IMG/VR virus record: IMGVR_UViG_3300046512_000075
Location: 1-26,225 of that record
Reading direction: 5' to 3' (one strand)
From: a virus
Length of the DNA stretch: 26,225 nt
Below the pieces are notes generated by a model. That model saw only the letters and a list, made by a program, of their open reading frames with translations, had not been told where the DNA came from and ran no database searches. Both the position numbers and the translations under genes were made by a program. The number at the start of each line of letters is the position of its first letter. Position 1 is the stretch's first letter. This document shows, piece after piece, positions 1 through 6,082 of the stretch.

Positions 1-222
1 CATGAGGGTGTGAGCCGGTTGTTCGAAATGGACTGGGACATCCCGCGTGTGGCGAGTGTTTCTGGGCACCGGGATTGGAATTCGATGAGGCGATACACCC
101 ACCTGCGTGGCAAGGGTGACCAGTATGTGGGGTGGGAGTGGCACGAAAAAATACTGAGGGCGCCCGTCCAACTGGGCGCCGCATCAGAGAAGTGGCTCAA
201 ACGGCGCGTTTTATCCCGTTGA
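1..222 (+). CDS. int: Site-specific tyrosine recombinase (phage integrase), C-terminal part
   Basis: This is the 3' end of an integrase whose first part lies left of the window. The reading frame is open from base 1 (HEGVSRLFE...). It carries the end of the tyrosine-recombinase catalytic domain: the box II histidine at codon 1, the second histidine in SGHRDW (codon 23) and the nucleophilic tyrosine in RRYTHL (codon 32, bases 94-96). About 40 residues follow the tyrosine. The family cuts and joins attP and attB through a 3'-phosphotyrosine link. The gene converges with the early operon: its last 26 bases overlap the end of the PrtN-like gene on the other strand, so no attachment site fits between them. 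The ATG at base 28 and the GTG at base 10 are internal codons, not starts. The family call is firm; substrate and att site cannot be seen. Confidence 0.9.
   Translation, partial: HEGVSRLFEMDWDIPRVASVSGHRDWNSMRRYTHLRGKGDQYVGWEWHEKILRAPVQLGAASEKWLKRRVLSR
146..180 (-). terminator. Candidate intrinsic terminator of the early operon
   Basis: On the minus strand a perfect 7-bp G/C stem (GGCGCCC, 8-base loop, GGGCGCC; 159-180) is followed after 7 bases by a run of six T (151-146). It lies 17 bases beyond the stop codon of the last early gene and inside the integrase coding sequence on the opposite strand. The gap between stem and T-run is longer than usual, which lowers confidence. Confidence 0.45.
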
Positions 223-472
223 GCTGGTTGTGTTCCTTCACAGCGGCCGCGCGCTGTAAATCGAGGTAGGCAGCGAAGTCGGAGAGGTGGATGCCCTTGG
301 CCGACTTCTGGCTAACCTCCAAACGGGTGATGGGAAGCTTGATCTGACCGCTCATCACCTTGCGCTGGAACATCTCCGGCGTCAGATGCGTGAAGTAATC
401 GCGGCACACAAGCTCCAGCGGGATGATGACTTGTCCATCGTATTGGGCCATCAGGATAAAGGCTGTATTCAT
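197..472 (-). CDS. Pyocin activator PrtN-like protein
   Basis: This 91-residue protein begins MNTAFILMAQYDGQ and continues with the pattern of the PyocinActivator (PrtN) family, including EMFQRKVMSGQIKLP and GIHLSDFAAYLDLQR. In Pseudomonas aeruginosa PrtN is the transcriptional activator that turns on pyocin genes after DNA damage by binding P-boxes in their promoters. Copies in temperate phages are usually of unknown role. The ATG at 472 was chosen over longer starts because AAGGGG lies 7 bases upstream and the family motif begins there. It is the last gene of the early operon. Its 3' end overlaps the convergent integrase by 26 bases, and a candidate terminator follows. It may activate phage genes or cross-talk with host tailocins; that is inference. 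The family call is confident. Confidence 0.85.
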   Translation of the reverse strand: MNTAFILMAQYDGQVIIPLELVCRDYFTHLTPEMFQRKVMSGQIKLPITRLEVSQKSAKGIHLSDFAAYLDLQRAAAVKEHNQLNGIKRAV

Positions 473-482
473 GGTGGACCCC

Positions 483-734
483 TTACATCCGAAACGATTG
501 ATGAATGAACGCCGGCTGCGCTTTGTGTTCTGCGGGTTTCGCGTCACTGCCCTGGGTCTCGCAAACGAACCGATGCCTCTTTCGGTTGAGCGCAGTCAGG
601 GCCTCGGTAAGGCCTGGCACGACGGCGGTGCATTGCTCATAGGCGAGAGGGCCATTCCAGCTATCAGCCTTCACCACTTGGCAATCCGTTCGGGTTGCAT
701 CTGCGCAGAGGTAAAGCAGAAGGAATACCGTCAT
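483..734 (-). CDS. Small secreted protein, unknown function
   Basis: This 83-residue product is not recognised. It starts with a short hydrophobic stretch (MTVFLLLYLCADA) that looks like a minimal signal peptide or anchor. Cysteines at 10, 18, 35 and 58 could form disulphides in the periplasm. The cysteine at 10 does not sit in a good lipobox, so a lipoprotein is less likely. A clear ribosome site (GGGAGG, 7 bases before the ATG at 734) supports the start. It begins 3 bases after the stop of the gene before it and ends 10 bases before the PrtN-like start, so it is part of the early operon. Confidence 0.6.
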   Translation of the reverse strand: MTVFLLLYLCADATRTDCQVVKADSWNGPLAYEQCTAVVPGLTEALTALNRKRHRFVCETQGSDAKPAEHKAQPAFIHQSFRM

Positions 735-737
735 ACG

Positions 738-998
738 CTAACCTCCCATGAGCATGCGCGTCAGTGCATTGGGCTTGCCGTCCGGTGTCAGCTTGTCGAG
801 TGGTTGGGTGACAGTGCGACCGTTCGCGGCGCGTAGGGTGGCAACGTTGCCGTCGATCCCTACGATCACGCCCGTGCGTGCGTTGAGTCGGTACTCCCGA
901 CCACCGCCGCTCATTTCGATGTAGCTGGCCTTGTCGCCGACAGCCAGTGGTGTTGTGGTAGCCTCTGCGGTGCCGCCTTTGGGTCGATTCACTTGCAT
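738..998 (-). CDS. Small conserved phage protein, SH3/KOW-like barrel suspected
   Basis: This 86-residue early protein has no recognised function. After a polar N-terminus, residues 22-75 (VGDKASYIEM, RTGVIVGIDGNVATL, NGRTVTQPLDKLTP) alternate short strands with glycine turns, as small SH3/KOW-like barrels do. The motif resemblance is by eye only. The start at 998 is set by AAGGAG 7 bases upstream. The leader is nearly the same as that of the gene before it: 26 identical bases cover both starts. A 12-bp hairpin (1021-1050) stands just upstream of the ribosome site. The longer open frame upstream of 998 would cross that hairpin and is not believed. Confidence 0.65.
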   Translation of the reverse strand: MQVNRPKGGTAEATTTPLAVGDKASYIEMSGGGREYRLNARTGVIVGIDGNVATLRAANGRTVTQPLDKLTPDGKPNALTRMLMGG

Positions 999-1019
999 GG
1001 TGCTTCTCCTTTGGGTGGT
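994..1019 (-). repeat. Duplicated translation start region, copy 1
   Basis: Twenty-six bases identical to 1364-1389. The block holds the start codon, the AAGGAG ribosome site and the bases just upstream of the gene at 738-998. The coding sequences after the two starts are unrelated. Confidence 0.9.
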
Positions 1020-1020
1020 C

Positions 1021-1050
1021 GGTGTCGAGGGGTTGCAGCCCCTCGGCACC
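1021..1050 (-). promoter_or_regulatory. Perfect 12-bp RNA hairpin between two early genes
   Basis: The inverted repeat has 12-bp arms (1021-1032 and 1039-1050, one G-U pair) and a CTGCAA loop on the minus strand. It lies 6 bases beyond the stop of the upstream gene and about 9 bases before the ribosome site of the downstream gene. No T-run follows in the direction of transcription, so it is not a standard terminator. It could protect or process the mRNA, or tune initiation at the next gene. Confidence 0.6.
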
Positions 1051-1056
1051 ACCTTC

Positions 1057-1368
1057 TTATTGGCTTTCGCCGGTGGGGTTTTGCTTGCGTACCAAGTGCA
1101 GCAGCAGGTTTTCAAACTCAACAACCTCATCCGTTGCTGACTGCCATTCCAGGACTGCCTGGATCTGATCCCGGCTGCACTCCAGCACTAGAATTTCTTT
1201 GTCGCTTACCGCACGAACCTCAAGGATCGCGACCAGGCCCGCAGGGTCGTAGGCTTCGGCGTGAACAATTTTCCCGGACTCGTTAAACCAGTCCTTCAGC
1301 TCTTTCAGGTGCCGAAGGCGGTTGGTCTCGCCCTGCTGGCCCTCGCCGGTGATGACTTGTACGTGCAT
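1057..1368 (-). CDS. Small early phage protein, unknown function
   Basis: This 103-residue acidic protein is not recognised. It runs MHVQVITGEGQQGETNRLRHLKEL and then has a mixed alpha/beta middle (KIVHAEAYDPAGLVAILEVRAVSDKEILVLECSR broken into strands) and a helical C-terminus. No transmembrane segment, cysteine cluster or HTH is visible. The start at 1368 is fixed by AAGGAG 7 bases upstream, within the 26-base block shared with the next gene. It follows the primase-helicase gene after 62 bases and belongs to the same early operon. The leader has a weaker version of the CTGCAA loop (1397-1404) seen at 1032-1039. Confidence 0.65.
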   Translation of the reverse strand: MHVQVITGEGQQGETNRLRHLKELKDWFNESGKIVHAEAYDPAGLVAILEVRAVSDKEILVLECSRDQIQAVLEWQSATDEVVEFENLLLHLVRKQNPTGESQ

Positions 1369-1389
1369 GGTGCTTCTCCTTTGGGTGGT
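1364..1389 (-). repeat. Duplicated translation start region, copy 2
   Basis: Twenty-six bases identical to 994-1019, covering the start codon and ribosome site of the gene at 1057-1368. See the other copy. Confidence 0.9.
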
Positions 1390-1430
1390 GGCCAGCGTTG
1401 CAGCGCATGGCGGGTGTTGCCGTTGATTGG

Positions 1431-4244
1431 TCAGGCCTGAAAGTGCCAGCACTTCACGATGGGTTGTTTAGTGATGACTGCGTTGCTGGTCTTCGCCTGG
1501 TGAGCACGTACCGCGCTGTCAGTGGCTTTATTGATATCGAGCAGCTTCCGGGAGCGGGAGTCTTTCAGGCGGTCGCGCAACTCGCTGACGTCGGCGATCT
1601 TCTGGCGATGCTCGGCAGCACACTTCACAAAGTCGTTGAGGTTGATGGCGATGACGTTGTCTTTCTTGCTGTGGTTGACCACGGGGCCGTCGGCGTCGAG
1701 GCCTTCCAGGTACTCGTAGACTTCCCAGAATTCAGCCACCACCGGATGGTCGGAGCTGATCGAGGACTGGCGCTCGATCGCCATGCGGATGATCTGCGTG
1801 CGGGTGTGGCTGATCTGCGGTTCGGTGAGCGGCACCACCATGCGCAGGCAGTCGAGCAGGGCGAGCAGCTGGGCGTGGTTCTTGTTGATCCGCTCAACCC
1901 GGATGTAGCCGCGCAGCTTGTTGCCGCAGTGCTGACAATCGGCTTGCTCATCCTGAAACGGTGTCTCGCAGGCAAAGCAATGCGAATGCAGGTTGCGCAA
2001 CTTCGCCTCGTAGCCAGGGATTCGCTGGGCGAACAGCTCCATCACTTCCAGCTCTTTGCGAACCGCCTGCAAGACAAAGTTGCTGAGCGTTGAGCCTTCC
2101 AGGGCATTGAGCCGATCTGCCGCCGCTCGGCTCTCTGGCGTCACGTTCGGGCGCACAAAGTGCAGTTTCACAATCCGGGTCATGATCGCTTCAGACGCAA
2201 CCACGGGGGCGTTCTGGCTGATGGCAATCGTGCCGCGAAACGGCGGTTCGTAGGTTTCGTTACCGGCGGTTTTGACACCCTTGGTCGCGAGTGTGCCGCC
2301 GCCGTAGTAGTCCTTGAGTTCGTCCCATTCAAAGGTCTTGGCGTGGGCCTTGTCATCGCCGCTGCGGTCCGACTCCAGCAGCACGATGGGCATGCCCGAT
2401 ACCTGGCCCATCAAGCGGCTACGGCCGGCTTTGGTGGACTTGGACGGGTCGAACCCCTCGTAACCGTCCCGGCCTGCCAGTTTCCACAGCAGGGTAAGCA
2501 AGGTGGTTTTGCCGGCGCCGGCCTCGCCTGTGGCTTCAAGGAACGGAAACGACTGGTAGCGGCTGCGGATCTGTTCAGCAAACAATGAGCCAAACCAGAA
2601 CGTCAGCGCGACGATTCCCTGCGCGCCAAAGCACTGCCACAGAAGGCCCAGCCACTGTTGGTCGTAGTTTTTACCGTCCTTCTCCAGATCGATCTTCACA
2701 CCCTTTTGCAGGGTCTTGAGTTTCAGCTTGCCCATCTCAAAAAACTCCTCTTCGTTGATGTGGATGACCTGGCCTTCGCGGACGGCTACGTCGTTGAATA
2801 CGTAACAGTGGTATTCCTTGCTGTAGCCCACGTAGTCGATGGTCTGAACGGTCTTGATGCCGAAAAGCTGGTCTTTCATAAGTTTGTCCAACTGTTGTCC
2901 ACTGCCGGTGAACACGGCCCCGGCGCCCATGCCGAGAAGTCTTTTTTTGAATTCGCTGGCGGCAGCGACCTGGCCGCCGGTGAAGGTGTTTTTCACTGAC
3001 CCACCGTCGTGGGGGAAGTCGACGCGGAAGAAGTACCAGGACTCGTCGGTGATCTCGTTGCGCTGGAAATAGAGGGCTTTGGGGTAGCAATTGGCGATTT
3101 CGACGACGCAGCCGGCCACGTTCAGGGCCTTCTCCCGCAGCTGCTTTTCGTTCAGCACCTGGGCTTCCTGGTCGTCGCTTTTCTCCAACGCCTGCTTGGC
3201 GCTGTTGTATTTCGCAAGGTCCAACTTCCACCAGTACAGGCGGGAGTCGAAGCAGAAGTGAAACTCCTCGCGCTCGCGCCACTGGTACATGAGCAACGCC
3301 TTGTCGCTGGCACTGTCTGCGATCAGCAGGGCGCCCTGGTGGCGGGCTTCCTTCAGGTCTTTTTCGATGCGTTCCGCACGGGCCTTCTCGTCGTCGATAA
3401 ATGCCCAGCGCTGATGCAGATCGTTCCAGTCAACCTTGCGTGCATCCGGCTGCGTGACCTGGGCGGCGTCGCAGGTAAAGCCGAGCTCGCGGGCACGTTT
3501 CACCCAGGTGCGGGTGTATTTGTGAGCGCCTGGCTCGTTGTCCAAGGCCCAAACCAACTTGGGAGTTTTGCCGCCGCGAGCGGTGATGAGCGCCTTCAGC
3601 GATTCTTCTGGAAAGGCGTTTGATGACAGAGCTGCGACGGCCGATATACCGTTTTGAATGAGCGCAATGGCGTCGAAGATGCCTTCAACAATCCAGAGTT
3701 CGTTCACCTCCAACAGGTCCAGGCAAGGCGGGCACCACCAATGCCCTCGGTAGCTCTTGAGGGGTTGGAACCGGGCTTTCTTCTTGCCAAAGCGGGAAGG
3801 CTGATCAATCAGGCGCTCCCAGTAACCGCCATGCTCCAACGGAAACCGCACGGTTGCAGAGCCGATGTTCAGGTCGCGATCGAAGTAGCTTTCCTGGGTG
3901 TACCAGCCCTCAATGAGCTCCACACGGAAACCCCGTGCGAACGCCAGGTAAGCCTGGGCACTGGCGGCTGGCTGGTCACTGGTAGCCGGTGCGCGCTTGC
4001 TCCAGTCGTCGAATAGGTCCGGGTACAGCTCTTTTGTTGGAGCCATGTACCGGCACTTTTCCTCACGGCCACAGCGTATAAACCACGGCTCATCGTGACG
4101 CGAGAACAGGCGTTTCTGATTGCACTGGGGGCAGGTGCCCTTGCGCATGTAATGCGTGCCGGTCATGTGCTGAAGGCCGTAATCGGACTCCAGACGCTGA
4201 AGTACATCAGCCCGGATCTTGTCTTCCATGGGCTTACGTATCAC
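1431..4244 (-). CDS. Toprim primase-helicase replication protein
   Basis: This 937-residue protein is a primase fused to an AAA+-type helicase and is the likely replication protein of the phage. An N-terminal zinc finger has C38, C41, C58 and C64. A Toprim domain follows at about 180-280, with the acidic motif in VEGIFDAIAL (E187, D191) and DNEPG at 235-239. The helicase part has Walker A GEAGAGKTT (573-581), a Walker B-like strand PIVLLESD (619-626), a sensor-like AISQN (674-678) and a possible arginine finger near R690. A second zinc ribbon has C756, C759, C770 and C773. The start is GTG at 4244, which overlaps the previous stop as GTGA. An ATG at 4229 lacks a ribosome site. P2 itself uses the rolling-circle initiator gpA, which is absent here, so replication likely differs from P2. 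Confidence 0.88.
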   Translation of the reverse strand: MIRKPMEDKIRADVLQRLESDYGLQHMTGTHYMRKGTCPQCNQKRLFSRHDEPWFIRCGREEKCRYMAPTKELYPDLFDDWSKRAPATSDQPAASAQAYLAFARGFRVELIEGWYTQESYFDRDLNIGSATVRFPLEHGGYWERLIDQPSRFGKKKARFQPLKSYRGHWWCPPCLDLLEVNELWIVEGIFDAIALIQNGISAVAALSSNAFPEESLKALITARGGKTPKLVWALDNEPGAHKYTRTWVKRARELGFTCDAAQVTQPDARKVDWNDLHQRWAFIDDEKARAERIEKDLKEARHQGALLIADSASDKALLMYQWREREEFHFCFDSRLYWWKLDLAKYNSAKQALEKSDDQEAQVLNEKQLREKALNVAGCVVEIANCYPKALYFQRNEITDESWYFFRVDFPHDGGSVKNTFTGGQVAAASEFKKRLLGMGAGAVFTGSGQQLDKLMKDQLFGIKTVQTIDYVGYSKEYHCYVFNDVAVREGQVIHINEEEFFEMGKLKLKTLQKGVKIDLEKDGKNYDQQWLGLLWQCFGAQGIVALTFWFGSLFAEQIRSRYQSFPFLEATGEAGAGKTTLLTLLWKLAGRDGYEGFDPSKSTKAGRSRLMGQVSGMPIVLLESDRSGDDKAHAKTFEWDELKDYYGGGTLATKGVKTAGNETYEPPFRGTIAISQNAPVVASEAIMTRIVKLHFVRPNVTPESRAAADRLNALEGSTLSNFVLQAVRKELEVMELFAQRIPGYEAKLRNLHSHCFACETPFQDEQADCQHCGNKLRGYIRVERINKNHAQLLALLDCLRMVVPLTEPQISHTRTQIIRMAIERQSSISSDHPVVAEFWEVYEYLEGLDADGPVVNHSKKDNVIAINLNDFVKCAAEHRQKIADVSELRDRLKDSRSRKLLDINKATDSAVRAHQAKTSNAVITKQPIVKCWHFQA

Positions 4245-4486
4245 TGCGGACGCTCCGCAGTCGGCACAACGAGCTGCTTCTTCAGTTCGTGGCGCGTCTT
4301 ACCAATGCCTGCCAGGTACGGGTAGTCGGCAAGCACTTTTGGCCCGCGCTGGCCGTTCGGTACATTCCGGTAGCGATCGGAGTACCAAATATCAGCCATG
4401 GTGACTTCGTACTGGCTGGTCAACCACAACAGGTAGTGCTGCGCCTGCTGCTCGTCCAGCTCAAGTTTTATGGTGATTTTGCTCAT
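4241..4486 (-). CDS. Small early protein, unknown function
   Basis: The 81-residue form begins MSKITIKLELDEQQAQHYL, reads like one strand then a helix, and ends in a basic tail (GIGKTRHELKKQLVV). The middle is rich in tyrosine and tryptophan (MADIWYSDRYR). No family is recognised. Two starts are possible: ATG at 4486 with a weak GGTGG, or ATG at 4540 (99 residues), 17 bases after the previous stop and without a visible ribosome site. Codon use looks coding in both, so the choice is uncertain. The stop overlaps the GTG of the primase-helicase gene, suggesting coupled translation and a role in replication. That role is inference from position only. Confidence 0.6.
   Translation of the reverse strand: MSKITIKLELDEQQAQHYLLWLTSQYEVTMADIWYSDRYRNVPNGQRGPKVLADYPYLAGIGKTRHELKKQLVVPTAERPQ
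4244..4260 (-). promoter_or_regulatory. Hairpin over the start codon of the primase gene
   Basis: A perfect 7-bp inverted repeat with a 3-base loop (CTGCGGA, GCG, TCCGCAG on the minus strand). It contains the GGAG ribosome site in one arm and ends at the first base of the GTG start. Folding would hide the site until a ribosome finishing the upstream gene opens it, which fits the overlapping GTGA stop/start. Seen in sequence; the control role is inferred. Confidence 0.45.
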
Positions 4487-4557
4487 TTCGGCCACCAGTA
4501 AGTTGCAAATTTCCCCTACCCACGCGGTGCGGGCATCCATCAGGGATTGGTTTCGGG

Positions 4558-4932
4558 TTAGTGCGGGAGGTTGCGAGTCAGCAGCAGGCGTGTGGGAAGC
4601 AAGCGCGCTGAAACGGGGTGTCGCTGTTGGGTGCAGTTGTCGAGCAGCCAGATGACCGGTCGAAACGGGCCGCTATTTGGGTGAACGCCAAGCCAGGCAA
4701 CGCGCTTGCAGGTCATGCTTTCGAACTCGGCAACGGCCAGTTCAGCGAGGCGTTGCACCAGGTGCTGGGGGACTTCAAGCGACAGCGTCAGGTAGCGGGT
4801 GCAGTTCTCCAGCAACTGCGTGTCTCCGGCCAGATGCTGGCAACGATGGCGGTAGAGGTAGGCCACCGCCGCCTGCTGCATCGCGGCGCGGTAGTCACTG
4901 GCGGGGTTGGTAGTCAGGCTAATAGCGTTCAT
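4558..4932 (-). CDS. Early phage protein, unknown function
   Basis: This 124-residue protein is mostly helical (SDYRAAMQQAAVAYLYRHRCQH, then QLLENCTRYLTLSLEVP, then QRLAELAVAEFESM). No catalytic or binding motif stands out. The C-terminus is rich in arginine and leucine (SARLLPTRLLLTRNLPH). The ATG at 4932 overlaps the Ogr stop as ATGA, with GGAGG 10 bases upstream, so the start is well supported. It lies between the late activator and the replication genes in the early operon, with tight spacing. The type of protein is common in Pseudomonas temperate phages, to my recollection, but I cannot name a function. Confidence 0.6.
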   Translation of the reverse strand: MNAISLTTNPASDYRAAMQQAAVAYLYRHRCQHLAGDTQLLENCTRYLTLSLEVPQHLVQRLAELAVAEFESMTCKRVAWLGVHPNSGPFRPVIWLLDNCTQQRHPVSARLLPTRLLLTRNLPH

Positions 4933-5222
4933 GCGGATGTGGCCTCCATATCCAGTTGATCCAGCAGATCGGGTTGATCGTTGGCTGTTTTCATTGCCTG
5001 GCGACGAATGACCACATCTGCAACTGGCAGCTTTACCGCCGGGTTGGGCATGCCGCTGGGGCTCAGCTCGTGGGTCATTTGAAATTCAGCACGTCCCGCC
5101 CAGCCGCACGCCTCGTTGGTGCACTGCAGGTAGGTGATACGTAGGAAAATGTGTTGGCCTTCGCTGGTGCGGATGCGCATGCGGCCGTGGCAGTGGGGGC
5201 AGACGAGTTTGTACGTGCTCAC
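4929..5222 (-). CDS. ogr: Ogr/Delta-type zinc-finger activator of late genes
   Basis: The protein has 97 residues and the four-cysteine finger of the Ogr/Delta family: C8 and C11 (CPHC), then C34 and C39 (CTNEAC), with the basic RMRIRTS between. Ogr of P2 and Delta of P4 bind dyad sites upstream of the late promoters and recruit host RNA polymerase through the alpha subunit. The start is GTG at 5222, overlapping the upstream stop as GTGA. In P2 ogr lies after D. Here it sits in the middle of the early operon, so it should be made directly from the early promoter and time the late phase. Its likely targets in this window are the matching dyads before V and FI (20081-20103 and 15044-15066). Family call confident; target sites inferred. 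Confidence 0.88.
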   Translation of the reverse strand: MSTYKLVCPHCHGRMRIRTSEGQHIFLRITYLQCTNEACGWAGRAEFQMTHELSPSGMPNPAVKLPVADVVIRRQAMKTANDQPDLLDQLDMEATSA

Positions 5223-5692
5223 TGGACAGCTCCCTGGCTGTAGAGCTGGATTGTCGCGAACACCTCGGCGTAGCGGGCCGACATGTAGGCGATCAGGGCG
5301 GCGATGATCGCGTCGGCTTCACGCTTTTCGATGACCCCGTCGTCCAGGGCGGTAGACATGATCTGGTCGACTTTGCCCCGCTTGGCTGAGGCCTTTAGCG
5401 AGCGGCTGTACAACTCCACGTTGTCCAGGTTCTCCGGGATACTCAGCGGTACGAACATGCCGCCGTACATTGAAGCGATGTAATCAGCCAGGAAGTTGGT
5501 GCCTGCGACCTTCTCCAGGCGGCGAATGTGTTCGTCGGTCAGCGGGCGGCTGCCGGCATTTTCGTATGCTTGGTTGTCGAACTTCTTCAGCGGCATGCCG
5601 AGGTCTGCCGAGGCGTATTCCCGACCGCCTGGGTAGGCGCCGATGACGGCCATGACGACGCTCTTTCTGCTGTCTAGAACTGGGCGTTTCAT
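5219..5692 (-). CDS. YmfL/CII-like phage regulatory protein
   Basis: The protein has 157 residues from the ATG at 5692, with GGGAG about 10 bases upstream. It starts MKRPVLDSRKSVVMAVIGAYPGG. The first 70 residues look like a DNA-binding domain of the phage CII/YmfL type, with a recognition-like stretch around GMPLKKFDNQAYENAG and LTDEHIRRLEKVAG. The C-terminal half is helical. Proteins of this class, encoded right after the Cro/Cox-like gene in P2-like and lambdoid phages, are taken to be regulators of the lysis-lysogeny decision. A longer open frame to 5800 overlaps the previous gene and lacks a ribosome site. The stop overlaps the ogr start. The superfamily assignment is moderately sure. 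Confidence 0.7.
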   Translation of the reverse strand: MKRPVLDSRKSVVMAVIGAYPGGREYASADLGMPLKKFDNQAYENAGSRPLTDEHIRRLEKVAGTNFLADYIASMYGGMFVPLSIPENLDNVELYSRSLKASAKRGKVDQIMSTALDDGVIEKREADAIIAALIAYMSARYAEVFATIQLYSQGAVQ

Positions 5693-5732
5693 CTTCTGGT
5701 TTCTCCCTGGAGTCATCGCCCCTACAGTCGTT

Positions 5733-5993
5733 TCATACAGCCTGTGCTGAATTTTGCGCGGCACTTTCCGCGAGGATCCCAGGCAAGATTTCTTTGCCAA
5801 TCACCCGCGACAGGTCTCGCAGGATTTGGAACGTCAACCGGCCGCGTGGCAGTTTGGTGTGACCTGCCCAACGCTGAACCACTTGCGTCACTGTGCGCAC
5901 TTCATAGCCGTGGCTGAGAGCGAATTGGCGGAAGTTGCTGCCGCGCTCGATCAGACGTGCTTGGATCTGGCGCTTTTCCATGGCTTGGCTCAT
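5733..5993 (-). CDS. HTH protein of the BcepMu gp16 family (Cro/Cox-like)
   Basis: This 86-residue protein is the first gene of the early operon. It matches the phage-associated BcepMu gp16 family in layout: a helix ending ARLIERGSNFRQFALSHGY, an HTH-like turn into TVTQVVQRWAG, then a conserved end FQILRDLSRVIGKEILPGI. Its position directly behind the leftward promoter and facing the repressor is that of Cro or Cox, which shut off the repressor promoter and, in P2, also direct excision. That role is by position. The start at 5993 was preferred; a second ATG (5981) is possible. The 5' leader is about 40 bases from the predicted -10. Confidence 0.78.
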   Translation of the reverse strand: MSQAMEKRQIQARLIERGSNFRQFALSHGYEVRTVTQVVQRWAGHTKLPRGRLTFQILRDLSRVIGKEILPGILAESAAQNSAQAV

Positions 5994-6037
5994 GGTTCGA
6001 GTGTTCCTAGTTGGTTAAGATGTACCTGTTTGTTCGC

Positions 6038-6065
6038 AGTATACGCACCAAAATGAGTGCGTCAA
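6038..6065 (-). promoter_or_regulatory. Leftward early promoter
   Basis: On the minus strand TTGACG (6065-6060) and TATACT (6043-6038) are separated by 16 bases. This is a near-consensus sigma-70 promoter and the best one in the window. It points into the early operon, whose first ATG is at 5993. The dyad ACGCAC-N8-GTGCGT fills the space between the two boxes, so repressor binding would block it. Confidence 0.75.
6043..6062. promoter_or_regulatory. Candidate repressor operator
   Basis: A perfect dyad, ACGCAC (6043-6048), 8 bases, GTGCGT (6057-6062). It overlaps the first base of the -10 box and three bases of the -35 box of the early promoter and lies 20 bases before the chosen start of the repressor. 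It is a single full site; no second close copy was seen nearby. Confidence 0.6.
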
Positions 6066-6082
6066 TTGGAATTTATGAAAAA

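Noticed and set aside
159-180. The inverted repeat in the end of int as an attachment-site core.
   Set aside because: A T-run follows on the minus strand and the spot lies just past the early operon, so a terminator fits better. An att core cannot be tested without the other prophage end.
1398-2093. A 231-codon plus-strand frame opposite the primase-helicase.
   Set aside because: It mirrors the C-terminal zinc-ribbon part of the replication gene and has no support of its own.
5893-5900. GTGCGCAC palindrome as a second repressor operator.
   Set aside because: The half-sites touch without the 8-base gap seen at 6043-6062, and it lies deep in the coding part of the Cro/Cox-like gene.
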